Positions 8,654 through 15,667 of a DNA stretch of 64,000 nucleotides are shown piece by piece (position 1 is the stretch's first letter; each line of letters starts with the position of its first letter). The notes under the pieces are model-generated. The model saw only the letters and a list, made by a program, of their open reading frames with translations, was not told the origin of the DNA and searched no databases. The DNA is taken from positions 1 to 64,000 of the forward strand of contig NZ_BOMQ01000088.1 of the NCBI RefSeq assembly GCF_016862275.1. Direction: 5' to 3'. This DNA comes from Actinoplanes nipponensis (GTDB lineage: Bacteria > Actinomycetota > Actinomycetes > Mycobacteriales > Micromonosporaceae). A program made the translations under genes and the position numbers.

Positions 8654-9931
8654 ATGCGCCCGGTTTTCCCGGGGCCGACAGGGCCGTTCGGCCCGGGGCG
8701 GACACCCCCGGCGGGGCCGGCCGTGGTTGATCCGGCCCCGGCCCGACCGGACGACCGGTGGCTCGCGGAGGTCGCCGCGGGCGCGAGCCGCGACGCCGGC
8801 GACGTCCCGGTGGAGCTGCTCGGCGACTACCTGCCGCTGCTGGCCGACGCCGCGATCACCGGGCGCCGGCCCAAGCGGGCCGAACTGGACGCCGTGGAGA
8901 CCCTCGGGCGCCGCGCCGCCGAGCAGGGCTTCTCCGCCGGGCGGGTGGTGCAGCTCTACCTGTCCGCGGCCCGCCGGCTGTGGCAGGACCTGCCCACAGT
9001 GGTGCGCAGCCGGGACCGCGAGGCGGTGCGGGCGGCCGCCGCGGCCGTGCTGTCGGTGATCGACGACGCGGTGGCGACCCTGGCCGAGGGGTACGCGGTG
9101 GCCCGCCGCGACCTGGTCCGCCGGGAGGAGACCCTGCGCCGGGAGCTGGTCGATGACCTGCTGCGCGGCGACTCCGACCTGGGCGCCCTGGTCGACCGGG
9201 CCGAGCCGTTCGGCCTCGACCTGGCCCGGGCCCACCAGGTCGCGCTCGCGGCGGCCGGCCGGCGGCTGCCCGACACGGACGCGGCGATCAGCGCCCTGGA
9301 GACCGTGATCTTCGACCGGCTGGGCGACCGCGACGTGCTCGTGGCCACCAAGGACGGCCTGCTCGTGGTGCTGGCCCCGGCCGACGCCGCGCGGGCGCCG
9401 CACGGCCGGGACGCCACCCCCGAGCTGGGCCGGCTGATGCACGACCAGCTGCGCCGGCTGCCGCGGGGCCGGCCGTGGCGGGTCGCCGTCGGCCGGCCGC
9501 ACCCGGGCCTGTACGGCATCGCCCGCTCCTACGAGGAGGCCCGCGAGGCCCTGACCATGGCGACCCGGCTGCGCCTGGACACGCCCGTGGTCACCGCTCG
9601 CGAGCTGCTCATCTATCGCGTGCTGCTGCGCGACCAACCGGCCATCGTGGAGCTGGTGCACGCGGTGCTGAGCCCGCTCGGGCAGGCCCGGGGCGGCGCG
9701 GAGCCGCTGCTGGCCACGCTGCAGGCCTATTTCGACACCGGCGCGGTGGCGACCGAGACGGCCAAGCGGATCCACGTGTCGGTGCGTGCGGTCACCTACC
9801 GCCTGCAGCGGATCAAGGCCCTGACCGGCTATGACCCGGCCGATCCGGCGCACCGGTTCACCCTGCAGGCGGCCGTGCTCGGGGCCCGCGCGCTGGACTG
9901 GCCGCACAAGCCGTTGTCCGGCTCGGCCTGA
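8654..9931 (+). CDS. CdaR/PucR-family transcriptional regulator
   Basis: This 425-residue DNA-binding protein ends in the PucR-type helix-turn-helix: LQAYFDTGAVATETAKRIHV then SVRAVTYRLQRIKALTGYD, near residues 360-400. The middle (about 180-330) is the GGDEF-like domain usual in CdaR/PucR regulators, with SYEEAREALTMATRL. The N-terminal helical part (about 30-170) resembles the sensor region of this group. ATG 8654 is preferred, and GTG 8723 is an alternative because the first 25 residues are proline-rich and look unconserved. It is divergent from the hemerythrin-like ORF and the nar operon, so control of nitrate respiration is plausible but inferred. Confidence 0.85.
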   Translation: MRPVFPGPTGPFGPGRTPPAGPAVVDPAPARPDDRWLAEVAAGASRDAGDVPVELLGDYLPLLADAAITGRRPKRAELDAVETLGRRAAEQGFSAGRVVQLYLSAARRLWQDLPTVVRSRDREAVRAAAAAVLSVIDDAVATLAEGYAVARRDLVRREETLRRELVDDLLRGDSDLGALVDRAEPFGLDLARAHQVALAAAGRRLPDTDAAISALETVIFDRLGDRDVLVATKDGLLVVLAPADAARAPHGRDATPELGRLMHDQLRRLPRGRPWRVAVGRPHPGLYGIARSYEEAREALTMATRLRLDTPVVTARELLIYRVLLRDQPAIVELVHAVLSPLGQARGGAEPLLATLQAYFDTGAVATETAKRIHVSVRAVTYRLQRIKALTGYDPADPAHRFTLQAAVLGARALDWPHKPLSGSA

Positions 9932-9962
9932 GCCGGGACCGACGCCGGCCACGCCGCGTCAA

Positions 9963-9981
9963 GTTGCCGGTCATCGGCAAC
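9963..9981. repeat. Perfect dyad downstream of the PucR gene, upstream of usp
   Basis: GTTGCCG and CGGCAAC are perfect 7-base arms with a 5-base spacer, 32 bases after the PucR stop and about 105 bases before the usp start. It could be a weak terminator for the regulator gene or an operator for the stress gene. The sequence alone does not decide. Confidence 0.35.
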
Positions 9982-10086
9982 CTGACTCCCTCGTGTTGGC
10001 CGTCTGACGACCTTCCCGGCGGCCCCCGGACCCGGGCATGCTGGAGTCACCGGAGCGGGAACCGATCGGCGAGGTGAGGAGGCGCT

Positions 10087-10623
10087 GTGACGCAGCTGGA
10101 CGACCGGCGGACCACTACGACGCCACCGATCGTCGTCGGCGTCGACAGCTCGCCGGGCTCGAAGGCCGCACTGTGGTGGGCGCTGGGTCAGGCCGACCGC
10201 ACCGGGGCGACGGTCGAGGCGGTCGCGGTGTGGACGGCCCAGCCGCTGGCCTCGTACGGGTGCGAATGGGTGGCCGCCGCCGACGCGGGCGACGACGTGG
10301 CCGCCGCCACGGAGGCCGAGCTGCTGGACACCCTGGTCGAGGTCGCCCGCGACTACGGCCCGTCGGCGCCGATCCGGCCGCTCGTCCGGCAGGGCCGGCC
10401 CGCGGAGGAGCTGCTGCGGGCCGCCGCCTCGGCGCAGCTGCTGGTCCTGGGCGGCCCCGCCCACGGCCCCCTGGCCGGGCTGCTGCTGGGCTCGGTCAGC
10501 CGCCGGTGCCTGCACCGCGCGAGCTGCCCGGTGCTGGTCATACCCCCCGCGCTCGCGCGCCGGCCGCGGCCCGGCGACCGGCCGGCCCGGGCCCTGCCGC
10601 CCGGCCGCCGGCTCGCGCCCTAA
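10087..10623 (+). CDS. Universal stress protein (UspA family)
   Basis: This 178-residue cytoplasmic protein has a single Usp fold. The N-terminal strand PPIVVGVDSSPGSKAALWWA is followed near residues 115-140 by the ATP-binding pattern LGGPAHGPLAGLLLGSVS. That matches the G-x2-G-x9-G-S/T rule for nucleotide-binding Usp proteins. The last 25 residues are a basic, disordered tail. GTG 10087 is preceded by a strong GAGGTGAGGAG site. It leads a same-strand run of stress-type genes (BON, DksA-like, CBS), an arrangement like dormancy or hypoxia regulons in actinobacteria. I did not find a clear DevR/DosR box. Confidence 0.9.
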   Translation: MTQLDDRRTTTTPPIVVGVDSSPGSKAALWWALGQADRTGATVEAVAVWTAQPLASYGCEWVAAADAGDDVAAATEAELLDTLVEVARDYGPSAPIRPLVRQGRPAEELLRAAASAQLLVLGGPAHGPLAGLLLGSVSRRCLHRASCPVLVIPPALARRPRPGDRPARALPPGRRLAP

Positions 10624-10838
10624 CGCCGCCCGCCGCGCCACCGCCCGGCCGCGGCCGACCGCCCGGCAGTTGGCCGGCCCCTTGCCGAGGCCCGGCAAAC
10701 AATGACGTCCATTGATCGCTCTCGGCGGCCGTGCTCGACGGCGGCCGGCGGAGCGACGCCCCCACCGGCCATGAGGCCGCCCGCTCAGGGCCGCGGGCCG
10801 GGTCCCCACCCGTCCCCGACCGCCCGGAAAGGTGCATC

Positions 10839-11177
10839 GTGCGACATCACGCAGAGCCCACCCCGCCCACCGCCACCGGCGCCCCCACCCGGGCGGACGC
10901 GGCGATCCGCCGCGACGTCGAGGCGGTGCTGCGCCGCCGGATGTGGATCCGCCCGGACCAGGTGGCCGTGCGGGTGAGCGACGGCACGGCCACGCTGACC
11001 GGCGCGGTGGGCCGGCGCTCCACCGCCGGCATCGTGGCCCGGCTGACCGCGGCCGTGCCGGGCGTCCTCCGGGTCGCCGACCGCGTCCGGTACGAGTTCG
11101 ACGACGCCGAGCTGGCCCGCTCCCGGGTCGACCGCACCCACCCGTTCAGCGCCGAACCGTTCCGCCCCGGCCGCTGA
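10839..11177 (+). CDS. BON-domain protein
   Basis: This 112-residue protein has one BON domain at about residues 25-90: a helix DAAIRRDVEAVLRRRMWI, then VAVRVSDGTATLTGAVGRRS, and VPGVLRVADRVRYE. BON domains bind phospholipid surfaces or stabilise partners. No signal peptide or membrane segment is seen, so it is likely cytoplasmic. I chose GTG 10839 because it follows GGAAAGG at good spacing and gives the normal size for a single-BON protein. It follows usp and precedes two DksA-like genes on the same strand. Confidence 0.82.
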   Translation: MRHHAEPTPPTATGAPTRADAAIRRDVEAVLRRRMWIRPDQVAVRVSDGTATLTGAVGRRSTAGIVARLTAAVPGVLRVADRVRYEFDDAELARSRVDRTHPFSAEPFRPGR

Positions 11178-11214
11178 CCGGCCACCGACCCACCCGAGCA
11201 ACCCAGGAGAGCTC

Positions 11215-11544
11215 ATGAGCATCGACATCGCCGCCACCGACCCCGGCCGCCTCGCGGCGCTGCGGGCCGCCCTGAGCGAGGAGTTCGCGCTCCAGACGGC
11301 CCGGCTGAAGGAGCTGACGGAGATCACCGCCGACACCGGCGACCCCGGCGAGGCGCACAACCGGGCGGCGCTGCTGGCCGTCACCCGGCGGTCCCTGGAG
11401 CAGATCACCGGCGCCCTGCTCCGCATCGCCGAGGGCAGGTACGGCCGCTGCGAGACGTGCGGCGCCCCGATCCCGGCCGCGCGGCTCGAGGCGCTCCCGC
11501 ACGCCCGGTTCTGCGTGCCCTGCCAGCAGCGGCACGACGGATGA
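11215..11544 (+). CDS. DksA/TraR-family zinc-finger protein (first of two)
   Basis: This 109-residue protein has an N-terminal helical hairpin (about residues 10-70) and a C-terminal four-cysteine zinc finger: YGRCETCGAPIPAARLEALP then FCVPCQQRH. This is the DksA/TraR C4 finger; family members bind in the RNA polymerase secondary channel or act as small redox/zinc proteins. It lacks the long coiled coil with the acidic DxxDxA tip of true DksA, so a DksA-like effect on transcription is not certain. ATG 11215 follows CAGGAGAG. Its stop overlaps the start of a second, related gene by 4 bases. Confidence 0.88.
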   Translation: MSIDIAATDPGRLAALRAALSEEFALQTARLKELTEITADTGDPGEAHNRAALLAVTRRSLEQITGALLRIAEGRYGRCETCGAPIPAARLEALPHARFCVPCQQRHDG

Positions 11545-11882
11545 GCCCCGCCGCGCTGCGCCGGGCGGCCCCCACCGCGGACGCCATGGACCTGCTCCGC
11601 GGCATGCTCGAGGAGCAGTTCGCCGCGCACACCGCCCGGCTGACGCAGCTGACGGTCCACGCCCGGCTGCCCCGGCGCGGCGGGCCCGACCCGCGCACTC
11701 TCGACGCGCAGGCCGCGACCGCCCGCCGGCGGATCGCCGAGACGGCCCACGCGCTGCGGCGGATGTCCGACGGAAGCTACGGCGCCTGCGCGCAATGCCG
11801 GCGGCCGATACCGCTCGGCCGGCTGCGGGCCATGCCCTGCGCCACCCACTGCACGCCCTGTGAGCGGCGCCGGTCGCCCTGA
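11541..11882 (+). CDS. DksA/TraR-family zinc-finger protein (second of two)
   Basis: This 113-residue paralogue of the preceding protein shares the order helical region then C4 finger (YGACAQCRRPIPLGRLRAMP, then CTPCERRR). The shared frame EEQFAAHTARLTQLT against EEFALQTARLKELT shows the two arose by duplication, though they have diverged well. ATG 11541 overlaps the previous stop (ATGA), so the two are translationally coupled and may be made in equal amounts or form heteromers. The cysteines are all kept, so both copies should bind zinc. Confidence 0.85.
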   Translation: MSPAALRRAAPTADAMDLLRGMLEEQFAAHTARLTQLTVHARLPRRGGPDPRTLDAQAATARRRIAETAHALRRMSDGSYGACAQCRRPIPLGRLRAMPCATHCTPCERRRSP

Positions 11883-11933
11883 TCCGCGCCGCCGGGGCCG
11901 ACCACCACCACCACGAGGACAGGAGGAAGTGCC

Positions 11934-12688
11934 ATGCGGCAATGGACGGTTCGCGACGTGATGACCAACGAGGTGCTCACGGTCGGCGCCGACGCCGGGC
12001 CCGCCGCGGTGAGCGCGCTGATGACGGCCACGACGTCAGCGCGCTGGCCGTCGTCGGCGACTTCGACGAGGTGATCGGCGTGCTGACCCGCGCCGACCTG
12101 CTCCGGGCCCTCCGGCGGCCGGCGGAACGGCCCCGCCGACGCCTGGCGGTCGGGCGGCGGGACCGGGCCGGGTTCGGCTGGCGCCGGGTGACCGCGCGCG
12201 AGCTGATGACCGCGCCCGCCCGGACTGTCGCCCCCGGCGCGACGGTGGCCGGGGCGGCCCGCCTCATGCACCGCGCCGGCGTGAAACGGCTGCTGGTCAC
12301 CGACCATCGGCGACGCCTGCTGGGCATCGTCACCGCCGCCGATCTGCTCCGGACGTTCGGCCGGTCCGACGAGGACGTGCGGGCCGGGGTCCGGGCGGCG
12401 CTGCGGCCGCTGACCGCCGTCCGGGCCCGGGTCGACGTGCACGACGGCGTGGTGACGGTGACCGGCCGGGTCCGCGACCGGGCGACCACGGCGCTGCTGC
12501 CGGGCCTGGCCCGAGCGGTCGCGGGGGTCACCGACGTGGTCACCGACGTGACCGTGGAGGCCCCGCCCGTCCGGCCCGCCGGCGGCCCCGCCGGGACAGC
12601 CGGGCGGCGCCGGCGGGAGCTGGACGGGTGGTGGGTGACGCGACCGCACGGGCGCACCACGGTCGCCGAGGCGTCCCCCACCGTTTGA
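11934..12688 (+). pseudogene. CBS-CBS-BON protein gene broken by a frameshift
   Basis: The ATG at 11934, after an AGGAGG site, opens MRQWTVRDVMTNEVLTVGAD, a normal first CBS motif, but this frame ends after 46 codons. The rest continues in the other frame from 12029: HDVSALAVVGDFDEVIGVLT, then a second CBS unit (TARELMTAPARTVAPGATV to GIVTAADLLRTFG) and a C-terminal BON domain (VRARVDVHDGVVTVTGRV). CBS-CBS-BON proteins sense adenine nucleotides. Adding one base at 12027-12028 restores the usual M-x-x-H-D spacing, so a single-base loss explains the break. It may be a true mutation or a sequencing error. Confidence 0.8.
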
Positions 12689-12748
12689 CCGGCGTCGCGG
12701 CACCGGTCAGGGTGGGGAGACGTGCCGGGCCCTTCCCGCGGAGGCGAC

Positions 12749-12772
12749 ATGATCCAGCAGGTGCTGCCGTGA
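12749..12772 (+). CDS. Seven-codon leader ORF coupled to the GH65 gene
   Basis: ATG 12749 has the best ribosome site of the area (GCGGAGG four bases upstream) but encodes only MIQQVLP before TGA at 12770-12772. That TGA overlaps the GTG start of the following glycoside hydrolase gene (GTGA). The arrangement suggests that ribosomes load here and re-initiate on the main gene. The alternative is that it is an accident of a shifted start. Confidence 0.4.
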   Translation: MIQQVLP

Positions 12773-15144
12773 TCGGCGCGGCCGTCTTCCCGGTCGAGCC
12801 GTGGCAGGTGCGCGAGCCCGCGCTGGCGACGCACCGGCTGGCCCAGAGCGAGTCGGTGTTCGCCCTGGCCAACGGCCACATCGGCCTGCGCGGGAACCTC
12901 GACGAGGGGGAACCGCACGTCATCGCCGGGACCTACCTCAACTCCTTCTACGAGCAGCGGCCGCTGCCGTACCCGGAGGGCGGCTACGGCTATCCGGAGC
13001 AGGGCCAGACCGTCGTCAACGTCACCGACGGCAAGCTCATCCGGCTGATGGTCGACGACGAGCCGTTCCACGTGGCGCACGGCCGCCTGCTCACCCACGA
13101 ACGCGTCCTGGACCTGCGGGACGGCCTGCTGCGCCGTACCGTCGACTGGGTGTCGCCGGCCGGGCGGCGGGTCCGGATCCGCAGCTCCCGGCTCGTCTCC
13201 TTCGCCCAGCGGGCGATCGCCGCCGTCGACTACGAGGTCGAGGCGGTCGACCGGGAGGTGCGGATCACCGTGCAGTCCGCCCTGGTGGCCGACGAGGAGC
13301 AGCCGCAGCCGTCGGCGGACCCCCGGGTCGCCGCCGCGCTGGAGCATCCGCTGATCGCGGTGGTGCAGGACACCGAGCAGCACGGCGCGGTGCTGCTGCA
13401 CCGGGCCCGCGCCAGCGGCCTGCTGCTGGCCGCCGGCATGGACCACGCCGTCACGGCGGCCGGCGGGTTCGACGAGGAGACCGACGTGCGCGCCGACTGG
13501 GCGCGCACCACGGTGGTCACCGTGCTGCGGCCCGGCGAGCGCCTGCGGATCACCAAGTTCCTCGGGTACGCCTGGAGCTCGTCGCGCTCGCCGCAGGCCC
13601 TGCGCGACCAGGTGGCCGGCGCGCTGACCGGCGCGCACTACGCCGGCTGGGACGGGCTGGCCGACGACCAGCGGGCCTACCTCGACGACTTCTGGGACGC
13701 GGCCGACGTGGAGATCGACGGCGACCCGGTGCTGCAGCAGGCGGTCCGCTTCGGCCTGTTCCACGTGCTGCAGGCCGGCGCCCGCGCGGAACGGCGGGCG
13801 GTCGCGGCCAAGGGCCTGACCGGGCCGGGGTACGACGGGCACGCGTTCTGGGACACCGAGGGCTTCGTGCTCCCGCTGCTGACCTACGTCGCCCCGCACG
13901 CCGCGGCCGACGCGCTGCGCTGGCGGCACAGCATCCTGGACCAGGCGCGGCGCCGGGCCCGGACCCTCGGCCTGGCCGGGGCGGCGTTCCCGTGGCGCAC
14001 GATCCACGGCGAGGAGTGCTCGGCGTACTGGCCCGCCGGCACCGCCGCGCTGCACCTGAACGCGGTGATCGCCCGCGCCGTCGAGCGCTACCGCACGATC
14101 ACCGGCGACGACGCGCTGGAGGCCGAGTGCGGCCTGGAGATCCTGGTGGAGACGGCCCGGCTGTGGGTCTCGCACGGCCACCACGACGCCGGCGGCGCCT
14201 GGCACGTCGACGGCGTCACCGGCCCGGACGAGTACAGCGGGGTGGCCGACGACAACGTCTTCACCAACCTGATGGCGGCGCGGAATCTGCGCGCCGCGGC
14301 CGACGCGTGCGCCCGCCGGCCCGAGGCGGCCGCGGCGCTGGGGGTACGGCCGGACGAGCCCCGGGCGTGGCGGACGGCCGCGGCCGCGGTGCACGTGCCC
14401 TACGACGAGCGGCTCGGCGTGCACGCCCAGGCGGCCGGCTTCACCCGCTACGCGCCGTGGGCCTTCGCCGCCGAGCACCCGGGCGAGCCGTTGATGCTGC
14501 ACGCGCCGTACTTCCAGCTGTACCGCCGGCAGGTGGTCAAGCAGGCCGACCTGGTGCTGGCGATGCACTGGTGCCCGGAGGACTTCACCGCCGCGCAGAA
14601 GGCCCGCAACGTCGACTACTACGAGCGGATCACCGTCCGCGACTCGTCGCTGTCGGCCTGCACGCAGGCGGTGCTGTGCGCCGAGGTGGGCCACCTGGAG
14701 CTGGCACACGACTACGCCTGGGAGGCCGCCCTGGTCGACCTGCGCGACCTGCACGCCAACACCCGCGACGGGCTGCACCTGGCCTCGCTGGCCGGGGCCT
14801 GGTCGGCGATCGTCGAGGGCTTCGGCGGCCTGCGCGAGCACGACGGCGGGCCGGCGCTCGCCCCGCGGCTGCCCGCGGGCATCACCGGGCTGCGGTTCCG
14901 GCTACGGCACAGCGGCCGGCGGCTGCTCGTCGAGGCCGATCACGACACGGTACGGGTGAGCCTGCGCGACGGCGACGACGCGCGGCTGGCGCTGCGCCTC
15001 TACGGCGAGGAGGTCGAGGTGACCGCCGGCGCCGTGGTGGAGCGCCCGGTGGTCCCCCTCGAGCCGCTGCTCCCCCCGCCCACGCAACCGCCGGGGTACG
15101 CCCCCGAGCGTGCCGGGGCGGCCGGCCGTACCGGATCCTCCTGA
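12769..15144 (+). CDS. Glycoside hydrolase family 65 (trehalose/maltose-type phosphorylase)
   Basis: This 791-residue cytoplasmic enzyme opens FPVEPWQVREPALATHRLAQ, the GH65 N-terminal beta-sandwich. The (alpha/alpha)6 catalytic domain spans about 310-700, with WDTEGFVLPLLTY and DGVTGPDEYSGVADDN; the glutamate of GPDEY is the family's catalytic acid. A small beta-sandwich with FRLRHSGRRLLVEAD closes it. GH65 enzymes phosphorolyse alpha-linked disaccharides such as trehalose, maltose or kojibiose; the substrate cannot be settled here and no beta-phosphoglucomutase gene is adjacent. GTG 12769 is chosen because upstream codons do not look coding and it couples to the leader ORF. Its place after stress genes suggests disaccharide turnover under stress. 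Confidence 0.92.
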   Translation: MIGAAVFPVEPWQVREPALATHRLAQSESVFALANGHIGLRGNLDEGEPHVIAGTYLNSFYEQRPLPYPEGGYGYPEQGQTVVNVTDGKLIRLMVDDEPFHVAHGRLLTHERVLDLRDGLLRRTVDWVSPAGRRVRIRSSRLVSFAQRAIAAVDYEVEAVDREVRITVQSALVADEEQPQPSADPRVAAALEHPLIAVVQDTEQHGAVLLHRARASGLLLAAGMDHAVTAAGGFDEETDVRADWARTTVVTVLRPGERLRITKFLGYAWSSSRSPQALRDQVAGALTGAHYAGWDGLADDQRAYLDDFWDAADVEIDGDPVLQQAVRFGLFHVLQAGARAERRAVAAKGLTGPGYDGHAFWDTEGFVLPLLTYVAPHAAADALRWRHSILDQARRRARTLGLAGAAFPWRTIHGEECSAYWPAGTAALHLNAVIARAVERYRTITGDDALEAECGLEILVETARLWVSHGHHDAGGAWHVDGVTGPDEYSGVADDNVFTNLMAARNLRAAADACARRPEAAAALGVRPDEPRAWRTAAAAVHVPYDERLGVHAQAAGFTRYAPWAFAAEHPGEPLMLHAPYFQLYRRQVVKQADLVLAMHWCPEDFTAAQKARNVDYYERITVRDSSLSACTQAVLCAEVGHLELAHDYAWEAALVDLRDLHANTRDGLHLASLAGAWSAIVEGFGGLREHDGGPALAPRLPAGITGLRFRLRHSGRRLLVEADHDTVRVSLRDGDDARLALRLYGEEVEVTAGAVVERPVVPLEPLLPPPTQPPGYAPERAGAAGRTGSS

Positions 15145-15195
15145 CCGCGAGGATTGCCCCGGGGGCCGGACGCGGCGAAGCTGGAGGACGGCGGC

Positions 15196-15440
15196 GGCCC
15201 GCCATCTGGACGGCCGCCAAGGGCTTCTACAAGGTGGAGCCGATCGTCGCCGACGGCGGCCAGGTCGGCTGCGGGTCACGGTGACGCTGGCGACCGGGAT
15301 CCCGCAGGAGCGGGTCCGCGCCGTCAACCTGGACTGTCTGGACCCCGGCCGAGGTGGACCCGGCGGCCTGGGCGGCCGATCCGGACACCCTCGTGGTGCC
15401 GCGCGCGGGCGAGGACCTGTTCCGGCTCCGGACGTCCTGA
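15196..15440 (+). pseudogene. Decayed lactate-racemase (larA-like) remnant
   Basis: Three short pieces in three frames resemble the C-terminal half of nickel-dependent lactate racemase family proteins. At 15204-15265 the frame reads IWTAAKGFYKVEPIVADGGQ. At 15266-15350 another frame reads RLRVTVTLATGIPQERVRAV and then NLDCLDP. At 15351-15440 a third reads EVDPAAWAADPDTLVVPRAG and EDLFRLRTS before TGA. In the intact family these blocks occur in this order but with about 50-60 residues between the first two, so an internal deletion plus frameshifts is likely. No start or N-terminal half (with the cofactor-binding His and Lys) is present. Recognition is from memory of the family. Confidence 0.65.
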
Positions 15441-15667
15441 GGACGGTCAGGCCGTACCTGGTCCTCGCGGCGCCGGCGCCGGGCCGCCGGTCCGGGTCGA
15501 TGCCGCCGGTGCGCGCCGCCCGCGCGACCCGCCACGGCACGGCGGCGTCGAGCCGGACGTGCAGCGCCACAGCTGGTCCGGCTGATCGCTGACGGAACAG
15601 ACCTTCGCCACGATGGTCGCCGAGACGCAGGCGCGGCGGGCCCGGGCGTGACACCCCCGCGGCGGCG

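Noticed and set aside
15441..15667. Extension of the larA relic or a separate small gene
   Set aside because: No frame shows conserved blocks; reading frames on both strands are Pro/Arg-rich noise.
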